Source: CAYNSX01 sp964400165 (lineage in GTDB: Bacteria; Armatimonadota; Hebobacteria; CAYNSX01). Taken from it: DNA of 64,000 nt. The stretch is taken from NCBI GenBank assembly GCA_964400165.1, contig CAYNSX010000006.1, positions 1 to 64,000 on the forward strand. Direction: 5' to 3'. The first letter of the stretch is position 1; each line of letters opens with the position of its first letter. Under the pieces are notes generated by a model that was not told where the DNA came from, did not search any database, and saw nothing but the letters and a program-made list of their open reading frames with translations. Positions 23,908 to 31,918 of this stretch are shown here, in pieces. The translations under genes were made by a program, and so were the position numbers.

Positions 23908-25851
23908 TCACCGATAGAACTTCACATAGTCCAGTTCGAACCAGAAGGGACCGAAGACGGGCGGGCTCATCATCGGCTCCTGCGCGTTCAGCGACACGGC
24001 GGTGATGTATTTCGAATCCCAGGCGACCGCGGCGCCGAACCCGAGTTGCTTCAGCGCGGTGAACGGGACGCGGACGACCTGCCAGTCCGGCTTCAAGCGG
24101 AATGACGCCAGGAACTGGTTGAAGTCCTTCACCTTGGCGTTGCCGAGAAAGAGCGTGTAGCCGCGCTCGGTGCCGCGGCCGCGGAGTTCGATGCCGGTGA
24201 ACGACGACGCATCCACCGGCTGCTTGAAGCCGAGGACGGCGCCCGCCCAGGGCCCGAACTGGAAGCCCGTCCGCACTTCGCCCTCGACGCGCAGCACTTT
24301 GGTCAAGTCGTCGGCGGTCTTGGCGATGACCGTGCACACCGACTTGCCGCCCGCGACGGCGTCGGTGTTGGTGTTCCAGATACCGTAGGCCGTCTCGGGA
24401 GTGCCGAAATCGAAGTCGCCGAGCGAGTCCGTCGGCGCCAGAATCGATGGGGCGGGCGGCGTCCCCGGCGGGGTCTCCGCGCCCGGCGCGTTCAAGTTCC
24501 GCGTCCCGCGGTTCATTTGCGCCAGGCGGGCGCGGTCGATGCGCACGCCGGCGTGAATGACTTCAGCGACGCGGTTGTGTGCGAGCGGGTCGGTCAGAGG
24601 GTCGCCGCGCACCAGCAAGATGTTCGCGCGGAAGCCGGCCTTGAGTTGCCCGACCCGGCTGCCGAGGCCGGCGATCTTCGCCGAACCGGAGGTGGCGGCA
24701 ATTAGGACATCGGGAAGCGAGAGGCCCGCTTGCACGAAGTAATCAATCTCGTGGTGGATGCCCGGGCCGTGCAGCGCGAACGGATTGCCGGCGTCGGTGC
24801 CGAGGCCGACGGGGATGCCCGCCTCGAAGATGCGCTTCAGGTTGCTGAAGAACACGCGGCGGTCGCCGATGCGCCCGAATGCGGAGCGTCCCATCACCTC
24901 GCGGTTGCCCGGGCTGTTCAGATTGCTGATCAGGTCGGGGCTCAAAATGTCGGCGAGCGGGAAGTGGGTGAAGAAAGCCGGATCGGTGCGGATGGTCTCG
25001 GTGTTGAGCGCGACGGTGAGCGTTGGGATGTAGGCAGTCCCACGTTCTTTCATCAGGCGGATGAGTTCGTCGTCAATCGGGCCGCCATAGACACCGTGCG
25101 CCAGTGCGGTGGCGCCGCCGCGCACCGCGGTCTTGGCTTCGTCGAGCGTCCAGATGTGCACGAAATAGGGAATGCGCGCAGCGCGGCTCAAGCGCCCGAC
25201 TTCGGTGACCACCTCCGCCGACGGCGCCGGCAATTCGGGCAGGCCGCCCCAGCCGCCGTGCTCGATGATGGTCTTGGTGACATCGGGCTTCAGGCGCAAC
25301 TGTTCCGCCCAGGCGGCATCCGCTTCGGCGACGGTAGTGACTTCGTGCACCGGCACGCCGTATTCGGACCCGTGCCCGCCCGGCGCGGTGAAGCAGGGAC
25401 CGGCGAGCCGCAGGTCGGGATACAACCCCGGCTCGTCGGCGGACATCGCGCGCAGCCCCGGCATCGCACTCGCCGCAGTGAGGAGATCGACGACCGTCGT
25501 CACACCCGACCACAGGTGGCTGCGCAGGTTGTGCTCGATAGGCAGCATCACCGTTTCCGGGAAGAGCGAGCCGGGGACGAAGATGTGCGTGTGCAAATCA
25601 ATCAGGCCGGGCATCGCGGTCAAGCCGGCGCCGTCGATGACGGCATAGCCGGCCTGCACTTTCAGGCCGTCACCGACGGCCTTGATATGGTCGCCCTCGA
25701 TCAGAATCATCTGGTGCGGGCGGACGGTGCGCGTGACGCCGTCGAAGACGGCGACATCCACGATGGCGATGCCGGCGGGCGCCGGCGGCGCGGCGGCCAT
25801 CGCCGCGGTAGTGAAGAGACCGATGCACAGGAGGCGCAGGGAGCGGAGCAT
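23908..25851 (-). CDS. Secreted amidohydrolase fused to a CIA30-like domain
   Basis: 647 aa from ATG 25851, chosen because it starts a clean signal peptide; the frame runs 75 codons further upstream through repeat DNA. Metal site HTH in GLIDLHTHIF, further ligands in the THE region and TDAGNPFALHG are those of the imidazolonepropionase/prolidase-like amidohydrolases. From about residue 470 the protein changes to a beta-sandwich (FGTPETAYGIW..., ...FTGIELRGRG, WFELDYVKFYR) resembling CIA30 carbohydrate-binding-like domains. The substrate is unknown. Confidence 0.85.
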   Translation of the reverse strand: MLRSLRLLCIGLFTTAAMAAAPPAPAGIAIVDVAVFDGVTRTVRPHQMILIEGDHIKAVGDGLKVQAGYAVIDGAGLTAMPGLIDLHTHIFVPGSLFPETVMLPIEHNLRSHLWSGVTTVVDLLTAASAMPGLRAMSADEPGLYPDLRLAGPCFTAPGGHGSEYGVPVHEVTTVAEADAAWAEQLRLKPDVTKTIIEHGGWGGLPELPAPSAEVVTEVGRLSRAARIPYFVHIWTLDEAKTAVRGGATALAHGVYGGPIDDELIRLMKERGTAYIPTLTVALNTETIRTDPAFFTHFPLADILSPDLISNLNSPGNREVMGRSAFGRIGDRRVFFSNLKRIFEAGIPVGLGTDAGNPFALHGPGIHHEIDYFVQAGLSLPDVLIAATSGSAKIAGLGSRVGQLKAGFRANILLVRGDPLTDPLAHNRVAEVIHAGVRIDRARLAQMNRGTRNLNAPGAETPPGTPPAPSILAPTDSLGDFDFGTPETAYGIWNTNTDAVAGGKSVCTVIAKTADDLTKVLRVEGEVRTGFQFGPWAGAVLGFKQPVDASSFTGIELRGRGTERGYTLFLGNAKVKDFNQFLASFRLKPDWQVVRVPFTALKQLGFGAAVAWDSKYITAVSLNAQEPMMSPPVFGPFWFELDYVKFYR

Positions 25852-25934
25852 AGGTGGGTGATTCGGCGCCGGGGGCGCGCTGTCCCCTTTCGCCCTAACC
25901 GTCCTCACCCCGCTCCTCGCATCCGCTCGTCGCG

Positions 25935-26165
25935 CCCCTCTCCCGAATTGAGAGAGGGGCCGGAAGGAATCCGTCTGTTCGCCCCCCTCTCTCAATCGGG
26001 AGAGGGGGGACAGGGGGGAGAGGATGATCGAAGCGGGCAATGCCTGGCCCGGCACTGAAGTGCCGGGCTGAATCACACTGCAACTACTAGTGGACTTGCG
26101 CCTCGGACTAAAGTCCGGGCGCCCACCTCTCCCCCAACCCCTCTCCCATGTACATGGGAGAGGGG
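25935..26165. repeat. CCCCTCTCC-type palindromes flanking the amidohydrolase 5' end
   Basis: Inverted repeats at 25935-25959, about 25983-26009 and 26138-26165. The last is a perfect 28-bp palindrome (CCCCTCTCCCATGT and its mirror). No coding sequence in the 26100-26178 gap. Confidence 0.7.
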
Positions 26166-26178
26166 CCGGGGGAGAGGG

Positions 26179-26454
26179 TTACTCCTCCGCCGTCGTCGGG
26201 TCGATTATTGTGCGGACTTCGCTGATGCGGTTGGCGGGGAAGCCGCCCTGCTCGGCGTGCTGGCGGACGAGGCGCTCGGTCTCGGCGATGTAGACGCAGT
26301 AAATCTTGTCGTCGGTGACATAACTCTCCAGCCACTGGATGCGCGGGCCGAGGGTGTTGAGCACACCGCACGACTTCTGCGCGATGGCCTGCAGTTCGCC
26401 GGGCGAGAGTTTGCCGGCGCCGGGGATGTCGCGTTCGATCACATAGCGGGGCAT
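26179..26454 (-). CDS. DUF4242 (nickel-binding SCO4226-like) small protein
   Basis: 91 aa from ATG 26454 (AAGGAGA upstream). MPRYVIERDIPG, SCGVLNTLGPRIQWLESYVTDDKIYCVYIAE and the (A/G)GFPANRI end are the DUF4242 pattern, a ferredoxin-like fold that binds Ni2+ in the Streptomyces member SCO4226. It probably forms a dimer in the cytoplasm. No genetic partner is visible; neighbours are separated by palindromic repeats. Confidence 0.85.
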   Translation of the reverse strand: MPRYVIERDIPGAGKLSPGELQAIAQKSCGVLNTLGPRIQWLESYVTDDKIYCVYIAETERLVRQHAEQGGFPANRISEVRTIIDPTTAEE

Positions 26455-26508
26455 GGGTTGTCTCCTTCGTGTCGGTTGAGGGAAAACTTCGACGGCCTCA
26501 CCCTTCGT

Positions 26509-26612
26509 CCCCTCTCCTGTAAGGAGAGGCGAAACACTGACAGGGGGGGGGGCATCTTGCCTGCCTCTCACAACCTCACCCCCTGCCCCCTCTCCTGTCA
26601 GGAGAAGGGGAA
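26509..26612. repeat. Two CCCCTCTCC-type palindromes
   Basis: About 26509-26529 and 26588-26612, with TGTAA and TGTCA centres, between the DUF4242 gene and the next gene. Confidence 0.6.
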
Positions 26613-26616
26613 GTTG

Positions 26617-27468
26617 TCACGGCTTCTCGAACACGCGCAGGCCGGCGGCGTTGTGCAGGCCGAAATGGGTGGCGCCGTCGGGATAGACGCCCAAGTAGGC
26701 ATGCGCGATGCCGTTCTTCGGGCTGTAGAGCGTCAGGCGATTGCGCACTTGGCTGGCGCCGCCGAGGGTTTCGAGGAGCGTGATGGCCGGGTCGCCGCCG
26801 CTGCGCTGCAGGGTGAGCCCCATCTCGGCAGCGAGCACATTGAGGCGGGTCTGACGGTCAGTGGTGGCGTCGTTGAGGACGAGACTGACGCCCGCGTCGC
26901 GCAGGTCGAGGCGGGCGCGGGTGACGCCGCCCGCATCGAGCAAAAGGCCCATCTCGCCGGCGAGGACATTGAGGCGAGTCTGACGGACGGTGGTAGCGTC
27001 GTTGAGGACGAGACTGACGCCCGCATCGCGCAGGTCGAGGCGGGCACGGGTGACGCCGCCCGCATCAAGCAGGCGAATCGTTGAACTGACACCGGCGGCT
27101 TCGAGGCGGACGCGCGCCCTGCCGGCGGCGTCGGACAGCGTGAGGTCGGGGCCGTCGCGGTCGAGAGCGAGCAACGCGCGGCGGGTGGCGCCGTCGGGGT
27201 CAAGCAGGACGAATTCGGGGCCGGTGGCGGTCATCGTCCACAGGGCGCGCGGCTTGTTGTTCAGATCGTTGAGGATGAAGCGGTTGCCGGTCACTTCCTC
27301 GATGCGCGGCGTGATGACGCTGACGCCCATCAGCAGCGCCGCCGCGATGACTACGAGTGCGGCGCCGCCGGCGCCTTTCACCTTGCGGTTCGCGCGCTCC
27401 AGGTGTTCGATGCGCGCGGCGAGCGCGCGGACGGTCATGTCGGGGGACTGCTCTGCCAGGGGTTCCAT
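26617..27468 (-). CDS. Membrane-anchored hypothetical protein with internal 43-aa tandem repeat
   Basis: 283 aa from ATG 27468 (AGGAGG 6 nt upstream). A short N-terminal coiled coil (LAARIEHLERANRKVKG) precedes one membrane helix (about 36-55); the rest is a beta-rich exported domain with repeated short sentences such as LLDAGGVTRARLDL. A 43-residue unit (starting LLDAGGVT, ending AGEMGL/AAEMGL) is present twice back to back, 129 bp apart in DNA. No known family was recognised; the pattern resembles repetitive bacterial cell-surface proteins. Confidence 0.75.
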   Translation of the reverse strand: MEPLAEQSPDMTVRALAARIEHLERANRKVKGAGGAALVVIAAALLMGVSVITPRIEEVTGNRFILNDLNNKPRALWTMTATGPEFVLLDPDGATRRALLALDRDGPDLTLSDAAGRARVRLEAAGVSSTIRLLDAGGVTRARLDLRDAGVSLVLNDATTVRQTRLNVLAGEMGLLLDAGGVTRARLDLRDAGVSLVLNDATTDRQTRLNVLAAEMGLTLQRSGGDPAITLLETLGGASQVRNRLTLYSPKNGIAHAYLGVYPDGATHFGLHNAAGLRVFEKP

Positions 27469-28015
27469 CGCCAACCTCCTTGCGGTGCGACTGGGTTCCT
27501 CATTCGCCAGCGACGAGGCCAAACCCCCGTTGTCCCCTCCCCCAGCCCCTCCCCATTCACATGGAGAGGGGGAAGTCTTCCTCTCCCCCCTACCCCCCTC
27601 TCCCGATTGAGAGAGGGGGGGAACATCAATGGACTTCTGCCCCTCTCTCAATCGGGAGAGGGGCGCGCCGAGCGGAGGCGAGGCGCGGGGAGAGGACGGC
27701 AGGCAGGGGCAGAAACAACTACGGCCGACACCCCCGCCGCCGCCCCCGCGCCGGGGCGGCGGCGGGGGTGTCGGTGGGGGGGCGCCTGCGCGCGGGGCCA
27801 ATTGCGTTGCATCGTGGGAGGGCACTTCCGCGTGGTGCGGGCAAGCCCTCCGCAGGCCCGATTCGAGGGTCAAGTCGCACCAACTGCGTGTCTCTGAGAG
27901 CCATCAACACTGACAAACAGTTTTCCACAACGACGGTGCTCTAGTGTGTGGTGCTTGGCCCGCAATTTGCTCAGCTCGATGTCTCGAGTGAGCTGCAATG
28001 ACTGAGGAAAGGAGG
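27469..28015. other. Gene-free stretch: palindromes and a GC hairpin at the edge of the restriction island
   Basis: Holds CCCCTCTCC-type palindromes at about 27549-27571, 27595-27622 and 27640-27664, and the GC hairpin listed separately. No believable gene. From about 27880 the composition becomes visibly richer in A and T, which marks the left boundary of the restriction-modification island. Confidence 0.6.
27725..27774. repeat. Long perfect GC hairpin
   Basis: 22-bp perfectly complementary arms (27725-27746 and 27753-27774) around CGCGCC; the arms are almost pure C/G (CCGACACCCCCGCCGCC...). No T-run follows. Possibly a terminator, a replication pause site or an element end. Confidence 0.7.
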
Positions 28016-28044
28016 TTGCAGCGCGCAAACATAGTTTCTATAAT
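28016..28044 (+). promoter_or_regulatory. Promoter of the DNA methyltransferase operon
   Basis: TTGCAG (28016-28021), 17-nt spacer, TATAAT (28039-28044). The consensus-like -10 stands out in this GC-rich genome. Confidence 0.65.
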
Positions 28045-28095
28045 GGCCGTATGCACCTAGCAGCAATGAAAGCGGCTAAATAGAACTGGAGGAAC

Positions 28096-29001
28096 TTGCC
28101 CGTGGGCGATAGCAATGGTCGGACACGAACATCAAGCGGGAGAGTTGGGATAAGGAGGACCGAGTCCACTGACAAGAACGGCAAGAAGACCGTCAATCGA
28201 CTGAATGACCTCAGCGCCAAAGAATGGATTCCAGAGACAATCTCCGTTTGGATTCAACGAGGTCTCGGCAAGAACCATTCGCACGCGCAAATCGAAAGGT
28301 TGCACCCTGCACCATTTTCCTTTCAAGACATCGCACGACTAATCCGTTTTTTCACCAAAGCCGGAGAGACCGTCCTCGATCCGTTTGTAGGAGTGGGTTC
28401 AGCATTGAAGGCCGCCGCGGTGGAAGGGCGAAGGGGAATCGGCATTGAGTTGAGCAAGAAGTATGCGAATCTTGCGCGCCTGCGTCTGAAGAAGGAACTC
28501 TCTGAAGACCTTCTGGCCTGCCGTGATCAGGAGGTGATTTGCGGCGATGCACGCACGGTGCTACCGACGCTCCCTCCCGCGTCAATAAAACTGGTTGTCA
28601 CCAGTCCTCCATACTGGAACATCCTCCACAAAGAGGACCATAAAGCTAAACAGGAGCGCGTCGTACACGGTCTGGATACTCGGTACAGTAATGATCCGGC
28701 CGATCTTGGAAACATGGAGTCGTATCCGGCATTTCTGGAGGCGGTTGCGGACACTCTTGCGCTGACTCGGACTTGCCTGGTGGACAGAGGTCACCTATGC
28801 ATTGTGGTGGGAGACTTTCGGCAGAAGTCTCGCTATTACATGTTCCACGCAGATATCGCCAGAGAAATGGAGGCGCGCGGATTCACTCTGAAAGGAATCA
28901 CTGTCCTGTATCAAAGTCACAAGCGCGTATTCCCCTACGGTTTCCCCTACTCTTACGTGCCGAACCTGCACCACCAATACATCGTGATCTTAGCGAAATG
29001 A
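28096..29001 (+). CDS. DNA methyltransferase (N4-cytosine/N6-adenine type, SPPY)
   Basis: 301 aa. The start is TTG 28096 or GTG 28102; GGAGGA at 28087-28092 suits the latter. SAM-binding motif I VLDPFVGVGS comes first (about residue 92), catalytic motif IV TSPPYW later (about 168), so the order is I then IV. SPPY is usual for N4-cytosine and some N6-adenine enzymes. Stop overlaps the ATG of the second methyltransferase (ATGA). Lower GC and different codon use from neighbours suggest recent acquisition. It forms a restriction-modification unit with the two genes that follow. Confidence 0.9.
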   Translation: MPVGDSNGRTRTSSGRVGIRRTESTDKNGKKTVNRLNDLSAKEWIPETISVWIQRGLGKNHSHAQIERLHPAPFSFQDIARLIRFFTKAGETVLDPFVGVGSALKAAAVEGRRGIGIELSKKYANLARLRLKKELSEDLLACRDQEVICGDARTVLPTLPPASIKLVVTSPPYWNILHKEDHKAKQERVVHGLDTRYSNDPADLGNMESYPAFLEAVADTLALTRTCLVDRGHLCIVVGDFRQKSRYYMFHADIAREMEARGFTLKGITVLYQSHKRVFPYGFPYSYVPNLHHQYIVILAK

Positions 29002-29798
29002 TCTCCGTCAACACGATCTTTCTTGGGGACGCGATGGAATTCCTGCGAACGCTGCCAGACTGCTGTGCAGACTTGATCATCGCTGACCCGCCCTACAGTC
29101 TTCCTAAGGATCGCGAATTCGGCGAAGGGGCCTTCTTCGACAACCGAGTCGACTGGCTAGCATGGTGCAAGCAGTGGTTGAACGAGTCGAAGCGCATCTT
29201 GAAGCCAACTGGAAATCTATTCGTCTACGCGATTCACCACAACGCTTGTTTCCTACAGACTCACATGTATGAGATGGGGCTCGTCTACCGCAGGCAGATC
29301 ATCTGGCACTATGAGAATGGCTGGTCCAAATACCGCAACGGCCCTGCCTGCCATTACGAACCGATCCTTTGGTTTGCCCATCGGAACGACTCAACGTTTC
29401 ACGCGATCAGGGAGCCCTATAAGAGCCAAGAGCGCCTGCGTCACCCGATAACCAAGAACGGAAAGGTTTGGGCGCCACACCCGGATGGGCGCCAGGCGGG
29501 TGACGTTTGGAGATTCCCGACCCTCGCTGGCCGCCGGTTTGCGAATGAACGGACCGATCACCCAACGCAGAAGCCCTTGTCACTTTCGAGAAGGATTGTC
29601 GAACACTTCTCAAATCAGGGGGATCTGGTCTTGGTGCCTTTTGTCGGTTCTGGGTCCGAGTGTGTCGCAGCACTTGAATGTGGACGACAATTCGTCGGAT
29701 CAGAACTCAACCCGGCCTATGTAGAAATGGCCCGATCGCGTATCGCCAATACCTCAACGAAACTCCTCGAAGTGATCTCGGAGCATTCCTGCGGCTAG
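28998..29798 (+). CDS. DNA methyltransferase (DPPY type, beta-class order)
   Basis: 266 aa from ATG 28998. Catalytic motif IV ADPPYS comes near the N-terminus (about 29-34); motif X-like HPTQKPLSL and motif I LVPFVGSGS lie at the C-terminus. This is the beta-class order of N6-adenine/N4-cytosine enzymes. Paired methyltransferases of unlike order are found where a restriction enzyme recognises an asymmetric site and each strand needs its own enzyme. The 3' end overlaps the convergent nuclease gene by 45 bp. Confidence 0.9.
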   Translation: MISVNTIFLGDAMEFLRTLPDCCADLIIADPPYSLPKDREFGEGAFFDNRVDWLAWCKQWLNESKRILKPTGNLFVYAIHHNACFLQTHMYEMGLVYRRQIIWHYENGWSKYRNGPACHYEPILWFAHRNDSTFHAIREPYKSQERLRHPITKNGKVWAPHPDGRQAGDVWRFPTLAGRRFANERTDHPTQKPLSLSRRIVEHFSNQGDLVLVPFVGSGSECVAALECGRQFVGSELNPAYVEMARSRIANTSTKLLEVISEHSCG

Positions 29799-31061
29799 CG
29801 CATCTCCCGCAAGGCGTCCGCTCTCGGTCACCCAAATAGTCCCGATGTTGGACTGATTGAGGAAGTCTTGGTGCGGCTCACTAATCGGTCTTTCGAAACA
29901 CGCAATCTTGTGAATCGCCGCTCTCCCAACAACAGGCGAAGTGACGAAGGCTTCGTAATATAGAAGCTTCGCGAGCGCGTCGCGAACTCTCTCACGCTCA
30001 TCTTCAGGAGTGCCATCCAGAGTCTTCATCTCGAGCAGATCGCCCACTCGACCAGACACAGCCAGGAGGTCGAATGGATTCTCATGCAGGATCATTCCCG
30101 CCGCTTCAAAACGGGCGGCGAGTGCGCGAACCAAGAGATTGTGTCGGCGCAGACGGTCAAGACGCCGACGGACTGCCTCTGCCGCGGCCGCCGGGTCGAG
30201 ATCGGGAGGAACTGGTTGCTCATCTTGTTCTGCGATCCCCGCCCTTCCAATTGTGGCGGAAGTAACAGTGCGCGAAGCGCGAGGCCTGTGAGGAACCTGT
30301 AGCGGTCTGACACCACTGTCAGCGGTATCAGTGGGTACAAGCTCTTCAATGCTCGCCCCGCCATTCCCAAAGCCGGGTGCGTCAGCGAGCTGATACGTTT
30401 GCCCAGTCTTGACCACGTCGCCCAACTGTTCCGCAAAGCTTGGCAAGACCTTTTTCGCATTGTTCCAGTTCGACCGCGTCACGCCGATCTGTTCAATAAC
30501 ATCTTCTTCAGGCAGTCCAGCCAAAATAACAATTCGACCGAGCTCCGCGTCCGAATCATCTTTCGCTTCAAGCGCCAGTGCGCACATTGCGCGCGTTATG
30601 CCCGGCCGTCTTGCAATCAATTTGAGCATCACTTGATACGGATGAGACGCCTCAGTATCGCGACCAGAATGATGAATGCGCCGAATTGCATGTCTCCAGA
30701 AATCGATTTGATCTGGGTCGACAGGCACCCCGGCAATGGCTGCAACTTGTCGCCCATCGGGAGTAATGGTGATGACTGGTTCGGAGTCATCGATGAAACC
30801 CAAGAGGCGGAATAATTCCCGAAGCCCGCGAGCGCTCATTTGGTGACTCTGGTTTGAGCGTCTTTTGGTGCGTTGAATCGCGAGGTACTGGTCGATTGAC
30901 AGTCCTTTGCGTCCTGGATTCAAAACACGTCCGCGCAACAGGGCTTCCCCAAACAGGTCATCGTTCTTTGCATCTTCTGAACTATCCACAAGACCCGCAA
31001 GTACTTGCATCGCCAAGGCAAGCTTTTTTATGTCCGCAATCTGATTTGGAAACCCCTTCAT
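29754..31061 (-). CDS. Putative restriction endonuclease with C-terminal PD-(D/E)xK motif
   Basis: 435 aa from ATG 31061. The frame is open further upstream (AAKEYRHLP), and that part looks coding, but no start codon or ribosome site precedes it before the stop at about 31098. The C-terminal domain has NPFDLLAVSGRVGDLLEMKT, fitting D-x13-E-x-K of PD-(D/E)xK nucleases; the N-terminal and middle parts are helical (winged-helix-like PEEDVIEQIGVTRSNWNN). Convergent with two DNA methyltransferases, so it is most likely their cognate restriction enzyme. Family not recognised by name. Confidence 0.65.
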   Translation of the reverse strand: MKGFPNQIADIKKLALAMQVLAGLVDSSEDAKNDDLFGEALLRGRVLNPGRKGLSIDQYLAIQRTKRRSNQSHQMSARGLRELFRLLGFIDDSEPVITITPDGRQVAAIAGVPVDPDQIDFWRHAIRRIHHSGRDTEASHPYQVMLKLIARRPGITRAMCALALEAKDDSDAELGRIVILAGLPEEDVIEQIGVTRSNWNNAKKVLPSFAEQLGDVVKTGQTYQLADAPGFGNGGASIEELVPTDTADSGVRPLQVPHRPRASRTVTSATIGRAGIAEQDEQPVPPDLDPAAAAEAVRRRLDRLRRHNLLVRALAARFEAAGMILHENPFDLLAVSGRVGDLLEMKTLDGTPEDERERVRDALAKLLYYEAFVTSPVVGRAAIHKIACFERPISEPHQDFLNQSNIGTIWVTESGRLAGDALAAGMLRDHFEEFR

Positions 31062-31096
31062 GGGTAAGTGGCGGTATTCTTTGGCCGCAGACTCTG

Positions 31097-31918
31097 CTAC
31101 CCCCGCGCCGTCCGGATCCGCCCCCAGGTGCTCTTGGTGCCCCAGATGCCGGCGCGCTGACATTCGAGTTGCACGATCTGGCTGTGGTCCACGAACAGGT
31201 TGACATCCACGCCGTAGTTCTTGATGTACCACTGGAAGACGGGCGGGTCGCTCGCCTCGAACATCACCTTGTCCAGCCCGACGCCCTCGATAATCTTGGC
31301 GGCGACATCGGTGCGCCACGACTTCACGCTCTCGGTGATGCCTTCGCTCTCGATCATAATGATGGAGGCGCCGGCCGCCAGGCACTTCTTGGCGCGGGCG
31401 ATGACCCAGCCGGCGTCGCGCATCCCCTCGGCCTCGAGTTCTTCGGCGGCGGTGGCGCCGCCCGCCCCGAAGGCGATGCCGACTTCGGGCTTCGCTTTCA
31501 GGCCCGCCTTCACCACCTTCTCGACGAGGCGGAGCAGGTCGTCATCGGGGATGGTGATGAAGCCGGTGGAGATTTCGATGAGGTCGAAGCCGAGGTCTTT
31601 GCACTCCTTGATGTACTTGTCCACCATGTCGACCCCGTGCGTGAGCACATACTCGATCCAGCCGCCGGTGGAGACATAGCAGTTGTACTTGTGCGCGAGG
31701 TCGTTGAGCGCTTTGATCTGGTCGCGCGGCATCAGCGAGAAGGAGCCGCCGGCGTATTTGACGCCGTCGACATAGTCGCCCATCGTCTCGAGGATGTCGG
31801 AGAGGTAGCGGGTGCCCATCACCGCGTAGTAGGGGCCGCGGATTTCGGTGATGCCGCGGGTGCGGGGTTTGCCGCCGCGGTTGTTGTTGGGGACGAAGGC
31901 GAAGGCGCGCTCGCTCAT
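31097..31918 (-). CDS. Phosphosulfolactate synthase (ComA)-like TIM-barrel protein
   Basis: 273 aa from ATG 31918. GTRYLSDILETMGDYVDGVKYAGGS, YVSTGGWIEYVL, DLIEISTGFI, EVGIAFGAGG, IIMIESEGI and MFEASDPPVFQWYIKNYG match, in order, the strands of the ComA family, which joins sulfite to phosphoenolpyruvate in coenzyme M synthesis in archaea. Bacterial members often have other or unknown roles. The start overlaps the stop of the MmgE/PrpD gene (ATGA), so both are translated together. No other coenzyme M genes are seen, so the original reaction is not assured. Confidence 0.8.
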   Translation of the reverse strand: MSERAFAFVPNNNRGGKPRTRGITEIRGPYYAVMGTRYLSDILETMGDYVDGVKYAGGSFSLMPRDQIKALNDLAHKYNCYVSTGGWIEYVLTHGVDMVDKYIKECKDLGFDLIEISTGFITIPDDDLLRLVEKVVKAGLKAKPEVGIAFGAGGATAAEELEAEGMRDAGWVIARAKKCLAAGASIIMIESEGITESVKSWRTDVAAKIIEGVGLDKVMFEASDPPVFQWYIKNYGVDVNLFVDHSQIVQLECQRAGIWGTKSTWGRIRTARG

